A DNA stretch of 64,000 nucleotides, from the NCBI GenBank assembly GCA_051883415.1, contig JBJETR010000072.1, positions 62,001 to 126,000 of the forward strand. The letters run 5' to 3'. Positions 35,375 through 44,925 of this stretch are shown here, in pieces (position 1 is the stretch's first letter; every line of letters starts with the position of its first letter). The notes beneath the pieces were generated by a model. The model worked only from the letters and a program-made list of their open reading frames with translations, did not search any database and was not told the DNA's origin. The stretch is from HGM11368 sp051883415. Lineage in GTDB: Bacteria > Bacillota > Clostridia > Christensenellales > UBA3700. Position numbers and translations under genes: made by a program.

Positions 35375-35817
35375 TATCGTATATTTGGCTGAGATTGCTC
35401 AAGGGATTGTGCTTGCCCTACGTTGCTATCCGATTGAGTTCTGTTCTCATCCTCAAGCCCCACTTCGTGCTCGTCAACGCTGTCGTCAAGAGTAGGTTGA
35501 TTATGCCGAAACAACTCGTCTTGCAGATAGTCTTGCTTAACCTCCAAATTGTCGATATGTATCGAGTTTTTGGCATTTTCTTCTTGACAAGTCGCAATTA
35601 TGTTTTGCTTTTTCGTTTGTTTGTTCATAAGACGGGATAGCAGCTGCAACTGCTCGGCAAGCAACGTGTTGTAGCCCCAAAAATCGGGACTGTCTGCCGT
35701 TAGAGTCACGCCCTTTTGGTCGGCTCTTGCAGTAGTGGCGATAACGTCGAGCAACAGTCTTTGCTCTTTGATTATCAAGGCTTTTAGTTTGTCGATTTTG
35801 CGTTTTGTGTCTTGCAT
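35374..35817 (-). CDS. hypothetical coiled-coil protein
   Basis: This 147-aa protein is mostly helical (about 1-65), rich in Lys, Leu and Gln, with an acidic, Gln/Ser-rich tail. It begins MQDTKRKIDKLKALI after an AAGGGGG site. No domain is recognised; length and layout resemble small FlgN-like or flagellin-chaperone-like helical proteins, but no flagellar genes are present, so that is not claimed. Confidence 0.55.
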   Translation of the reverse strand: MQDTKRKIDKLKALIIKEQRLLLDVIATTARADQKGVTLTADSPDFWGYNTLLAEQLQLLSRLMNKQTKKQNIIATCQEENAKNSIHIDNLEVKQDYLQDELFRHNQPTLDDSVDEHEVGLEDENRTQSDSNVGQAQSLEQSQPNIR

Positions 35818-35884
35818 ATTTGCCCCCTTGACATTATACGCAACTTTTTCGACAAAGGTTAGCATCTTTATTTTGGGTTGCGTA

Positions 35885-35913
35885 TTGACAGTATGCGTTT
35901 TAGTTGGTAAACT
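35885..35913 (+). promoter_or_regulatory. promoter of DUF2804 gene
   Basis: TTGACA (35885-35890) and TAAACT (35908-35913), 17 bases apart, 22 bases before the ATG. Confidence 0.55.
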
Positions 35914-35935
35914 AAGGTTATAAGGGGGATATTAT

Positions 35936-36982
35936 ATGCAAGAGTTCATTTCTAAACTCAGACAACCCACCTCGCCACCGGAAAGAATAGTAGATGAGAG
36001 CGGGCAAGCGATATTCGGCACCTTCGACAAAGAGATAAAAAATCTCAATTTGATGGATTGCTATCGACCTTACGGCAAAAGAATGACTCGCCCTATACAA
36101 GACTTTAAATTGACGGAATGGGAGGCTACAGAAATCGTTACCGACGAGCTTGCAATAGTGTCGGCTATTTATTCTATGGGTAAAGTTGGATTTGGAATAG
36201 TAGTGGTCTTCGACCGATTAACCCACGACGTCGACTTTTGGCTAAAGCCTGCTACCTCTCGCTCTTTGAAGGTTGCACCCAACTTAATCGATTCGACAAG
36301 CTCTATAAAAACAAAAGCCATGAATATCGTGGTCAAAAATGATATGGACAAGGGCAAAGCCTCTACAACTTGCACAATATCTAACAAAAAGGGAAAGCTA
36401 GATTATTGCGTAGACCTAACCAGACTCTCTCCGCCAAGCGTGGTGTCTATACCATTTGGCGACAATATGCCGTTATATACCCAAAAAGACTTCTTTAGCG
36501 CGCAAGGCTATATCGAAAAGAACGGCAAGAAAATTGACTTGAAGGACGCCGTTGCCGTCATTGACGACCATAAGGGCTATTACCCTAGACGCGCGCACTA
36601 CGATTGGCTGACAACTATGGGTAAAATTAAGCACGAGGGCAAAGATATATTTATCGCATTCAACCTTACTCTCAACCAATCAATCAACCAACACGACTAC
36701 AATGAAAACCTCGTTTGGTTACAAGACAGACAAATCATTCTTCCACCCGTAACCTTCGAAAAAACCGAAAAAGTATGGCGAGTGTACGACCAACACGATA
36801 GAGTCAATATAACTTTCGAAATTCAAAATACATACGCTATGACTCCCAACGTCGGCGTGGCAAAGGTGGAATACTACTTGCCTTTCGGCGTGGTGTCGGG
36901 CTACGTCAGAGATGATGACGACACAAAGTATGAACTGTCGCAATTGATAGGCATTGCCGAAGACAAAACTACGCTACTATAA
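35936..36982 (+). CDS. DUF2804 family protein
   Basis: This 348-aa protein matches DUF2804, a family with a carotenoid-dioxygenase-unrelated beta-rich fold and the motif DDHKGYYPRRAHYDWLT near 205 (family pattern D-x-x-G-x-x-P..). The function is unknown. It is cytoplasmic, in a single transcription unit with its own promoter and terminator. An SD (GGGGGA) lies before the ATG. Confidence 0.8.
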   Translation: MQEFISKLRQPTSPPERIVDESGQAIFGTFDKEIKNLNLMDCYRPYGKRMTRPIQDFKLTEWEATEIVTDELAIVSAIYSMGKVGFGIVVVFDRLTHDVDFWLKPATSRSLKVAPNLIDSTSSIKTKAMNIVVKNDMDKGKASTTCTISNKKGKLDYCVDLTRLSPPSVVSIPFGDNMPLYTQKDFFSAQGYIEKNGKKIDLKDAVAVIDDHKGYYPRRAHYDWLTTMGKIKHEGKDIFIAFNLTLNQSINQHDYNENLVWLQDRQIILPPVTFEKTEKVWRVYDQHDRVNITFEIQNTYAMTPNVGVAKVEYYLPFGVVSGYVRDDDDTKYELSQLIGIAEDKTTLL

Positions 36983-37000
36983 AACGCCTCTTGGCTAAAT

Positions 37001-37028
37001 AAAAGTCCGAGCTAATACTCGGACTTTT
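37001..37028 (+). terminator. terminator after DUF2804 gene
   Basis: AAAAGTCCGAG / CTCGGACTTTT, six-base loop; works in both directions. Confidence 0.85.
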
Positions 37029-37055
37029 CTAATACTTGGACTATTTGATTATTAA

Positions 37056-37110
37056 GTGAATTAAGCTATCAAGTGCAACACCCGATGATAGTATAGTTAA
37101 TACAAAATCT
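37056..37110. repeat. dispersed intergenic repeat, copy B
   Basis: Matches 26501-26557 (about 45 of 56 aligned bases by eye), again between a terminator hairpin and the stop of a minus-strand gene. Confidence 0.7.
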
Positions 37111-37135
37111 GCCGTATCACGTAATTACCGCAAAG

Positions 37136-38470
37136 CTATTTGACCACTACCAGATTTTGATTGGTCACGCTAACGGCAATATCTACGTCAACGCCCTCTC
37201 TTATTACGGTTAGTACAACTTCATCTCCTGCTTTGACTGTAAGCATTAGGTCGGACACGTAGAAAAATCTATTGATATCGCTACTATTGCCGTTGATAGA
37301 TATACTCTTCAATACGTCGTTGAGTTGTATACTTTCTCTCACAATGCTGTTTGCCTCCACTTCGGTTATTACACACTTTTCTTTGATATAATACTTGTCC
37401 TCCACGGAGTCGTAGGCAAGAGTGCTGTCCTGTGCGGTAACGGTTACACCGATAACAAGTTTTCTCACTACGCCGTCACTGCTTGCAAGCACGTTGTCAA
37501 CGACCTTCTTGACTATATCCACGGGAATTGCATAGCCAACGTTGTCGATTGACGTCTCGTTGTGCTTAGCATTGACAATGCCGATGAGCTTGCCCTCGGC
37601 GTTGAACAAGCCTCCACCGCTGTTACCGCTGTTGATCGCCGTATCTACACGCATTACACGAATCTTCACATATCCACTATTGTCTACCGCAGCAATATTG
37701 ATATATTCGCTTTCGAGGCTGACTATGCCCGACGTAGCGGCTATTCCCTTGTCTTGCGGATTGCCGATAGCAATCGCTCTCTCCCCCACTTGGTATCCGT
37801 CTGCAAAAGTCGCTTGCCTAGCAAAGCTGTTTTTGATTACGTCATTAGACTCGACTCTTAGCACCGCCAAATCGTAGTTCATCGAACCCCCAACGTAAGT
37901 GGTCGATATCGCACCGCTTGTGCTTTCGCCGCCATAGAGGTATACTTTGATATCGTCGTACACGCCGTCGTCTGAACCGTCATATACAACGTGATAGTTG
38001 GTGATGATTATTGCATCGCCCGCCTCTTGGTCAAGTTGATATATCACGCCTGCTCCCGCAGAGCCACTACCGCTATTGTTGGACGCCCTAACGCTGACAC
38101 TCGACAACAAACAATCCTCTATCACGGCACTGTCGTCTGTCGAAAAATTGATAGTCAGTCCCAACTTGTCTTGCAAAAACTCGTAGAACGTACCCGTATA
38201 TCCGCTTTCTTGCACCTCTTGGTCGTACAAATCTCTCAAGTCGTCTAGCGTTATACTTTGTCCGTCCGCTCCGTTTAACCCGTTACTTCCGTCTACGCCG
38301 TCGGCTCCGTCCGCACCTTTGAGACTCTCAAGCCACTCGGCCTCAGTACCCTCAAACCCGTTTTGCACGGCAATCTCGTAAGCAGACAAGCCGCCTTCTT
38401 GGCAAGCGCACAACGAAAACAACGCAATTATAATCAAAACTATCACGGCAATTTTCCACTTTTTCGACAT
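37136..38470 (-). CDS. HtrA-like serine protease lipoprotein
   Basis: This 444-aa surface lipoprotein has a signal (1-20, lipobox LCAC), then the short segment AYEIAVQNGFEGTEAEWL that often precedes collagen-like stretches in Clostridia, and a Gly-Asx repeat (GADGADGVDGSNGLNGADG, about 51-69). The trypsin-like domain follows, with His in ITNYHVVYD near 165, Asp in NYDLAVL near 205 and Ser in NSGNSGGGLF near 275. A degenerate PDZ domain is at 340-440. It probably degrades or folds proteins at the outer surface. The start at 38470 has AGAGGTGA. Confidence 0.88.
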   Translation of the reverse strand: MSKKWKIAVIVLIIIALFSLCACQEGGLSAYEIAVQNGFEGTEAEWLESLKGADGADGVDGSNGLNGADGQSITLDDLRDLYDQEVQESGYTGTFYEFLQDKLGLTINFSTDDSAVIEDCLLSSVSVRASNNSGSGSAGAGVIYQLDQEAGDAIIITNYHVVYDGSDDGVYDDIKVYLYGGESTSGAISTTYVGGSMNYDLAVLRVESNDVIKNSFARQATFADGYQVGERAIAIGNPQDKGIAATSGIVSLESEYINIAAVDNSGYVKIRVMRVDTAINSGNSGGGLFNAEGKLIGIVNAKHNETSIDNVGYAIPVDIVKKVVDNVLASSDGVVRKLVIGVTVTAQDSTLAYDSVEDKYYIKEKCVITEVEANSIVRESIQLNDVLKSISINGNSSDINRFFYVSDLMLTVKAGDEVVLTVIREGVDVDIAVSVTNQNLVVVK

Positions 38471-38655
38471 ATAAATCACCTCTTTTTGCAATTATCTTTA
38501 TAGAATTTTTGAGTATTTTCTCGATTTTACTGACTTTATGCTATCAATATTGCCTTAAAAATTTATTAAAAATTCCTCTCCCCAATCTTTTTTTACTCAA
38601 TATTTACCTATACAAAACGGTGCGTTTTGTACAAAAATAGCGTTGCTTTCCCCTC

Positions 38656-38684
38656 TTGACCTTAGCACAATAATATGCTTTAAT
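38656..38684 (+). promoter_or_regulatory. promoter of lipoprotein gene
   Basis: TTGACC (38656-38661) and TTTAAT (38679-38684), 17 bases apart, with a very short leader. Confidence 0.6.
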
Positions 38685-38700
38685 ATTATTGGAGGAAGTT

Positions 38701-39645
38701 ATGAAAACTAAATTTATTGCTATTGCTATCATTTTGATAATCGTGTTAGGTTGTATAGGTCTTGTAGCTTGCAACAAGGAGGAAGAAGAACTACCCCAAG
38801 ACGCTATCAAAGGCTCTTACGAGGGCGTAGATTATACTACGCTGACCAAGGTTGCGTCCACATCGGCGTTCGACCTATATCAACAAGTATACGAAACATA
38901 CAAAAACGACACGGGCTACTATCGTGACGAGCTGTTCCACTTCAAAACGAGTGGCATCGAACAACGCTCACACTTCGTTGTATATAGGGACGGTGACAAA
39001 TTTTTGTCAAGAGACGTCAAGGTTGGTTACGGAATAGGTCCCGGTGAAGCCTATGACTTAAAGACATTGTATTTTGACGGCACTAATTTTTACTCCAACA
39101 ATTACGTCAAAAATAAGAGCATAGTAGAAAAGAAAAGAACTCTTAAAGGTACCATGGAAGACTTCAACGTCAAGAGCTACGGTACTATCAACGCCGATTC
39201 CGATATCGATGCTTGCAATGCCAGAATGCTAGACGATACATCTCACTTGACTACGTATATTATGAACGACCGCAGTCTGCTATCTCAGTACCACAACGAC
39301 AACGTGTATACGGACGGCGAAGGTACTTATTACTTTACCATAGCACTCAACTGTTCCACCGAAATACTTGCCAACCAACAAATCGCCGCTAAACAAGAAT
39401 TTATCGACCGCACAACGTGCAGTGAAGATAGCTTTGAGATGAATATGGATACGACTATTGACTTTACCGTCAAAGAGATAGACGGCGTGCTAAAGATTAC
39501 TTCTTGGTTACGCCACGAAAAGTATCAAGGCAAAGCTTTAGGACTAGCTCTACTAAAGTGCGAGCAAACTTGCAAGAGCGTATTGACATACGATGAGTCT
39601 CAATACACTATCGACCAAGACGTAATCAAATCCACTATCGCATAA
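38701..39645 (+). CDS. lipoprotein of unknown function
   Basis: This 314-aa protein has a signal (1-21) and the lipobox LVAC at 19-22, followed by an acidic stretch (EEEE). The remainder is mixed alpha/beta with no recognised domain. A GGAGG site precedes the ATG at 38701. It is monocistronic with a strong terminator. Confidence 0.7.
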   Translation: MKTKFIAIAIILIIVLGCIGLVACNKEEEELPQDAIKGSYEGVDYTTLTKVASTSAFDLYQQVYETYKNDTGYYRDELFHFKTSGIEQRSHFVVYRDGDKFLSRDVKVGYGIGPGEAYDLKTLYFDGTNFYSNNYVKNKSIVEKKRTLKGTMEDFNVKSYGTINADSDIDACNARMLDDTSHLTTYIMNDRSLLSQYHNDNVYTDGEGTYYFTIALNCSTEILANQQIAAKQEFIDRTTCSEDSFEMNMDTTIDFTVKEIDGVLKITSWLRHEKYQGKALGLALLKCEQTCKSVLTYDESQYTIDQDVIKSTIA

Positions 39646-39663
39646 TCCGATAACTACAAAATC

Positions 39664-39689
39664 AGCCCTGTCGCATGGCAGGGCTTTTT
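39664..39689 (+). terminator. terminator after lipoprotein gene
   Basis: AGCCCTG / CAGGGCT, eight-base loop, T5. Confidence 0.85.
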
Positions 39690-39730
39690 GTTGACAAAAA
39701 ATATATTTTGTGCGACAAGTATCGACTTAT

Positions 39731-42700
39731 TTAGTTTATCTTGCGCAAAATAGCTAGGTTTTTGGCAGGGATTTTGATATCACCGCTAAGCTTGTCTATG
39801 CAATAGAGATTGGCAGTGTCTATATCTGCAAGTCTTTCTAACTGTCCAAATCTACTCAAGTCTACGTAAGCGTCTCCGTCGGTAGGATTGGCAATATAGA
39901 TATAGTCGCCTATGCGATAGGCTAGTGCACCCCACGCCGAACGCACGGCAAGCCACTCGAATTGCTCTTTCGCCGTAGATAGATTTCTAAATACCGAGTT
40001 ATGCTTGCGAATACGTATAAGTCCTTGGTAGTAGTCGGATATATCAAAATAAGCATCTTTTCTATTCCAATCCAAAGCATTGATATCGTCGCCCGCATTG
40101 TAGCTGTTGTCGTTCATTTGCTTGGTGCGACAAAACTCTTCGCCCGCCTGCATAAAGGCAATTCCCAAAGAACTCATCACGAAGAATGCACCGAACTTGG
40201 TAGCTATCTTGATTTCTCTCTCGTTTGGCATAGTGGCTTTGAGTTGGTCGTACAATGCATAGTTGTCGTGCGCCGACATATAGCATACGTTTTGGCTTGG
40301 GCTATTGAGCTTGAAAACCACTCCGTCACGCTTATCGCTCGCCCCTTCTATTCCGCTCATAACGGCACTCAAAGAAACAGCCATTCCTTGCAAAAAGCCT
40401 CGAGATAAATGATTGTCGCCCCTCAGCCCGTCACGATACGAAGAATTGAATACCCCTACCTTGTCGGGCAACAACTCAAGGTTGGACATGTCGGCAGGCA
40501 CTATCCAAGGTGCAGGTGGCAGAGCCCACCAAGGCTCACCGTACGACAACAAAGTCTTGCCTAGTTTGCTCTCCAATTGGTCAAGTCTATCTCTTATCGC
40601 AACAACGGTGTCGATATCGTACAATCCCATAAGGTCAAATCTAAAGCCGTCGATATGGTATTCTTCTACCCAATAGGTGAGCGAATCTATGATAAACTGA
40701 CGTACCATAGGCTTGTCGGTGGCAAGCTCGTTGCCACACCCCGAGCCGTTGTAGAATTTGCCGTCGGAAAACTTGCGATAATAGCAATCTTTAGCTACTC
40801 TTTCAAGGTTGGAGTCCTCGGTGCGATAGGTATGGTTGTACACCACGTCGGCAATTACTCCTATGCCGTTGTCGTGCAAAGTCAAGATTAGTTGTTTGAG
40901 TTCTCGTATCCTTGCCTCAGGGGCGTAAGGATTGAGGCTATACGAGCCTTCCGGCACGTTGAAGTTGCAAGGATCGTAGCCCCAATTGCGTTGCCAAAAC
41001 TCCCTCTCGTCCACACTCTCAAAGTCGGCGATAGGCAAAAGCTGAACGTAGGTCACCCCTAACTGCTTGAGATAATCAACAAGACACGCCTTGCCACAAA
41101 TAGTCTTGTATCCCGTAACAAAACCGCCGTATTTGCCCCTAACTTCGAAGGTATCGGGCATACTTATGCTAAAATCTCGGATATGCACTTCCCATATTAT
41201 CGGAGTTGCGTTGCCGTGATATATATCCCTATCCCACCCGTCGGGATCGGTACTTGCCAAGTCAACGATCATTGCTCGACAACCGTTGACGCCGACTGCT
41301 CGCGCGTAAGGATCTATACACTCCTTGCCGTCTATCTCGTAGGCATAAAATTTGCCCGTCAAATCTTGAGCTACCGTGCAACGGAAGACGTCTTTGTCCT
41401 TGGTCATATCGTAGGTTGCAATAGGAGTTGTGTCAAAAGCTTTGTCAAAAATCTCCACTTTGGCGTAGTTGGTAGGCGGCGACCAAACGGCAAAAGTTGT
41501 GGTCTTTTTACTAACGTCTACCCCCAAATCAAACTTGGTCTTTGGTGGTCTATCTACCTTGCCCGTTCTATCAAAAAGGCGAGCAATCTTCTTGATACGT
41601 TTGGCAATTTTGTCTAGTTCTTTGTCGCTAGGGAAGTCTATTCGACAACTCCAATTGAGGTTGGATACCGTGCCGGGAGTGTTGACTCTGCCCTCATCGC
41701 CGAGATATAGCCAATCGGCAAAAGGCACGATAGCCACATTGGACTTGCTTGCCATAATCAATCTTATGAGAGTGTCGGCAATATCCTTGGCACTATCGCA
41801 TTGGTACGGCACGTCCAACAAACAACACTCGTCCTTGATGCTACGCTTAAGTTGCGATAAGCGTACCTCGTCGCTCAGACTAATAAACTGCATCAAGGTT
41901 GCGTTGTCGTGCGTACCCGTATAAGCTATGCTCTTGCGAGGATAGTTGCTTGGTCTATTGTCGCTGTCCACGTCGCCGTCCATGCCAAACTGAATGACTC
42001 TCATTCCACAATAACCCGTCTTGGACAAAAGTTGTCTGACGCCATCGTCGATAAGTCCTAAGTCTTCTGCCACTATGTCAAGATTAAGCTTATCGGCAAA
42101 CAAATCGAAGCCTACGCCTTGTTTCCACTCGCCGTCAATGGCGTTTTTGGCACCGTAAGGCACGCTATAGTATCTATCCATAGCTCTAAAATGGTCGATT
42201 CGCACCACGTCGTATAGCTCAAAGGCTTGGGCAATACGCTCGTTCCACCAAGCATAGCCGTCCTCTTTCATCTTGTCCCAATCATATAGAGGATTGCCCC
42301 ACAATTGCCCTTCTTCACAAAAATAATCGGGTGGAACGCCTGCTACGGCTTTGGGAACGAAATTGTCGTCCAATTGGAAGTTGTGCGGTTGACTCCATAC
42401 TTCTACGCTGTCCAAAGCAACGTAAATAGGCATGTCTCCCATTATCTTGACGCCCTTGGAATTAGCGTACCTTTTCAACTCGAGCCATTGGGTACGAGCT
42501 ACCCATTGCGTCCAAAGATAAAACCCTACCTCGTAAGAGTTTTGCTCGGCGTAACGCTCGACCTCTGCACTGTCAAAAATGCGATATCGTTGCCACTCGT
42601 ACCAAGGTCCGTTGTCTTGATCTTTGAGTGCCATAAATACGGCGTAGTTCAAGAAGCTCTTGCCATCAAGCCAATCGAGATAGTCTTGGGTTGGTCGATA

Positions 42701-43072
42701 TTGGTCGTATGCTATACGTAAAAGTCGAAGCTTGATTGGGGTAAGCCTATCGTAATCCACCCTGTCGCCGTCAATAGCCCGTAGCTCTTGCAGTTGTTTG
42801 GAGGTCAGCAAACCTTGCTTTTGCAAAGCCACGAGGTCAATGTAGTTGACGTCGATAGCTTGCGCACTGATTGATTGGTAAGGAGAACCCCCCATACCCG
42901 TCGGTACGAGTGGTAAAACTTGCCAGACGCTTTGACCTGCGTCTGCTAAAAAATCTATAAATCGGTATGCAGACTCGCCAAAAGTGCCTATTGCGTAAGG
43001 CGACGGCAAAGCCGAAATTGGCATCAATATGCCACTAATACGTTGATTGTTGATAGATTGTGTACAATTCAT
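39731..43072 (-). CDS. malQ-pulA: 4-alpha-glucanotransferase / pullulanase fusion
   Basis: This 1113-aa protein joins two enzymes. Residues about 10-505 are GH77 (MalQ): SPYAIGTFGE near 25, nucleophile Asp in VRIDHFRAM near 292, acid/base Glu in IVAEDLG near 330, and TGTHDN near 375. Residues about 525-605 form a CBM48-like beta domain. Residues about 620-1010 are a GH13 type I pullulanase: YNHTY near 745, FRFDLMG near 810, SYGEPWW near 844, SAHDN near 930 and GYDPCNF near 700. A C-terminal beta domain ends the protein. It would remodel and debranch maltodextrin or glycogen in the cytoplasm; there is no signal. It follows GH36 after 57 bases containing a hairpin (43091-43112). Confidence 0.92.
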   Translation of the reverse strand: MNCTQSINNQRISGILMPISALPSPYAIGTFGESAYRFIDFLADAGQSVWQVLPLVPTGMGGSPYQSISAQAIDVNYIDLVALQKQGLLTSKQLQELRAIDGDRVDYDRLTPIKLRLLRIAYDQYRPTQDYLDWLDGKSFLNYAVFMALKDQDNGPWYEWQRYRIFDSAEVERYAEQNSYEVGFYLWTQWVARTQWLELKRYANSKGVKIMGDMPIYVALDSVEVWSQPHNFQLDDNFVPKAVAGVPPDYFCEEGQLWGNPLYDWDKMKEDGYAWWNERIAQAFELYDVVRIDHFRAMDRYYSVPYGAKNAIDGEWKQGVGFDLFADKLNLDIVAEDLGLIDDGVRQLLSKTGYCGMRVIQFGMDGDVDSDNRPSNYPRKSIAYTGTHDNATLMQFISLSDEVRLSQLKRSIKDECCLLDVPYQCDSAKDIADTLIRLIMASKSNVAIVPFADWLYLGDEGRVNTPGTVSNLNWSCRIDFPSDKELDKIAKRIKKIARLFDRTGKVDRPPKTKFDLGVDVSKKTTTFAVWSPPTNYAKVEIFDKAFDTTPIATYDMTKDKDVFRCTVAQDLTGKFYAYEIDGKECIDPYARAVGVNGCRAMIVDLASTDPDGWDRDIYHGNATPIIWEVHIRDFSISMPDTFEVRGKYGGFVTGYKTICGKACLVDYLKQLGVTYVQLLPIADFESVDEREFWQRNWGYDPCNFNVPEGSYSLNPYAPEARIRELKQLILTLHDNGIGVIADVVYNHTYRTEDSNLERVAKDCYYRKFSDGKFYNGSGCGNELATDKPMVRQFIIDSLTYWVEEYHIDGFRFDLMGLYDIDTVVAIRDRLDQLESKLGKTLLSYGEPWWALPPAPWIVPADMSNLELLPDKVGVFNSSYRDGLRGDNHLSRGFLQGMAVSLSAVMSGIEGASDKRDGVVFKLNSPSQNVCYMSAHDNYALYDQLKATMPNEREIKIATKFGAFFVMSSLGIAFMQAGEEFCRTKQMNDNSYNAGDDINALDWNRKDAYFDISDYYQGLIRIRKHNSVFRNLSTAKEQFEWLAVRSAWGALAYRIGDYIYIANPTDGDAYVDLSRFGQLERLADIDTANLYCIDKLSGDIKIPAKNLAILRKIN

Positions 43073-43090
43073 AGCTGTAAATAAGTCTTT

Positions 43091-43112
43091 TGCACCGCCT
43101 CCTGGCGGTGCA
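43091..43112 (-). other. intercistronic hairpin
   Basis: Perfect nine-base repeat TGCACCGCC / GGCGGTGCA with a four-base loop between GH36 and the MalQ-pullulanase gene, with no T run: an mRNA processing or stabilising element, or a weak attenuator. Confidence 0.5.
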
Positions 43113-43129
43113 GTTATTGTAGTTGTTGC

Positions 43130-44773
43130 TTAGGACAATTTTTGGCAGTTTTTCATATCAAATTTGAGCACTCTATCGTCGCCGTCTACGCTATATTTGA
43201 CGGTGACTTCGGTACCTGTTTGAGTGACGTCTTCTACCCATATCTCGCACTCGCTCATCACCTCGGCAAAGAGTTTCTTTTGCGCATCGTTGTATCTACC
43301 CGTGTCGTCGCTAGTAAACAAAACCGAGCCGAATATCTTGATGATAGTGGCAAGAAGTTGCTGTTGCGAAGGGGTAAACTTGACGTTGTAATCTCTAATG
43401 GTAAAGACGTCGGGATCGCACATAAACGCCCTCTTGTTGAGGTGTCTGCGATACAAGATATTGTAAACCGCTCCTTGGCTCGACACGTCCTCACGGTGAG
43501 AAATCTTCTGGATTAAGCCCTCCTTCCAACTTAGCCCCATATCGGCGCCTATTCTCATATATTCCACTCTACCGAAGCACGGCATAAGCGGAGTGCCACA
43601 GCCGAGGACCTTTCTATCGCCAACGCATTCTCTAATCAAAGATATCGCATCGTACATAATGGTTGCTCTCGATTTGTTGTAATTAGGCACCATAGCCGCA
43701 CAGTACAAAAAGTCAAGCTTAAACAAGTCGAAGCCCATATTACGGTAATAAGCAAAACAATCTTTGATATAAGCTCTAACCTCTTTGTTGTATATATCCA
43801 AAGCGTAAAATCCGCCCCAATTGGTGCCACAGTTTATCATTTTGCCGTTGTTGTCTTTGATAAACCAATCGGGGTGCTCTTTGACAAGAACAGAAGTTTT
43901 TTGAACGCCGAACGGTGCCATCCACAAGCCCGCTTGCAAGCCCTTGGAGTGTATCGCCTTGACTATACCGTCAAGTCCGTTAGGAAATTTGGCGGAATCA
44001 ATGCTCTTCCATTCGCCCACCTTGGTCTGGTAGCCGTCGTCGATTTGGAAGGTGTTGATTAGCCCCGTCGAAGCAATGCTTTCAAGGTCGTTGAGTACGA
44101 TACTCTCGCTGATATTTTGGTAATAATTGTACCAAGTAGTATAGCCCTTGACAACGGGATAGTTTGGTCTCGGTATACCCATCATTGCGAAGTATTTGTC
44201 AAAGACTTCGTTGTACTCGCCCTTGAGGGAGATGAGCCTAAATAGCGTGTAGGTGTTGTCAATCAATACGCCCTCTACGTCCTTGTAGATGCGTATGCGA
44301 TTGGCATTCATGTCGGTTTGAATAATAGTATAGCCGTCCTTGTCGCTGAGCGAGCCCACGAAATCTATCTCATCGCCTCTGCGAACGTATGCGTATCCGT
44401 GAGAGTGGAATTGTCCTTTCTTCTTAGGTTGGTCTACCCACGTATAGTCGCCGTAATTGATCATACCTAACGTCTTGCCGATTGGCGTCTTGTTAAGCAA
44501 GCCTTGGTCAGCCATTCTTTCGTCGCAAGTAAACTCTCTGCTGTCAGTCCACGACTGATAGCCGTTGGCAAAAAACTTGTCGCCCGGTGCAAAATCATAT
44601 TCCATCTCAAGCCATACTTTCTCAATCTCGATAGGAATGTTTACCTTGATATCCAAGGTAAGACAGGCGTTGTTTTTGGTGTAATTGAGCGTAAAATCGT
44701 CGCAACCCGACGTAGCGGTTTTGACTTCGCGTCCGTCCTTGTATCGGATATGTAAATAATAGTTCTCGAGCAT
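43130..44773 (-). CDS. GH36 alpha-galactosidase
   Basis: It hydrolyses terminal alpha-galactose (melibiose, raffinose family, or host alpha-Gal). The 547-aa GH36-type protein has QSWTDSREF near 72, FQIDDGYQ near 245, GLWMAPFGV near 285, the nucleophile Asp in FKLDFLYC near 352 and acid/base Asp in RIGADMGLSW near 411. It lacks a signal peptide. It is shorter than the 700-aa group I enzymes, fitting the compact bacterial subgroup. It starts from its own promoter (44802-44830). Confidence 0.9.
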   Translation of the reverse strand: MLENYYLHIRYKDGREVKTATSGCDDFTLNYTKNNACLTLDIKVNIPIEIEKVWLEMEYDFAPGDKFFANGYQSWTDSREFTCDERMADQGLLNKTPIGKTLGMINYGDYTWVDQPKKKGQFHSHGYAYVRRGDEIDFVGSLSDKDGYTIIQTDMNANRIRIYKDVEGVLIDNTYTLFRLISLKGEYNEVFDKYFAMMGIPRPNYPVVKGYTTWYNYYQNISESIVLNDLESIASTGLINTFQIDDGYQTKVGEWKSIDSAKFPNGLDGIVKAIHSKGLQAGLWMAPFGVQKTSVLVKEHPDWFIKDNNGKMINCGTNWGGFYALDIYNKEVRAYIKDCFAYYRNMGFDLFKLDFLYCAAMVPNYNKSRATIMYDAISLIRECVGDRKVLGCGTPLMPCFGRVEYMRIGADMGLSWKEGLIQKISHREDVSSQGAVYNILYRRHLNKRAFMCDPDVFTIRDYNVKFTPSQQQLLATIIKIFGSVLFTSDDTGRYNDAQKKLFAEVMSECEIWVEDVTQTGTEVTVKYSVDGDDRVLKFDMKNCQKLS

Positions 44774-44801
44774 AACTCTCTCCTCATTCTATATTTTAAT
44801 T

Positions 44802-44830
44802 ATTATAACATAAATAAAAATAGTTGACAA
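44802..44830 (-). promoter_or_regulatory. promoter of GH36 - MalQ-pullulanase operon
   Basis: TTGTCA (44825-44830) and TATAAT (44802-44807), 17 bases apart. Confidence 0.65.
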
Positions 44831-44865
44831 TACCCTATTTGGGCGCATTTGGGAGTTTTTATCGC

Positions 44866-44893
44866 AAAAAAATACACCTCGTCGATTGACGAG
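44866..44893 (-). terminator. terminator of the CBM20 gene
   Basis: CTCGTC / GACGAG stem with four-base loop, then a T-rich tail on the minus strand. Confidence 0.7.
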
Positions 44894-44925
44894 ACGTATC
44901 GCTTGTCGAATGGTTTGACCACCGA

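Noticed and set aside
35374..35817. Flagellar chaperone (FlgN-like)
   Set aside because: Only general helical similarity; no flagellar genes in the window.
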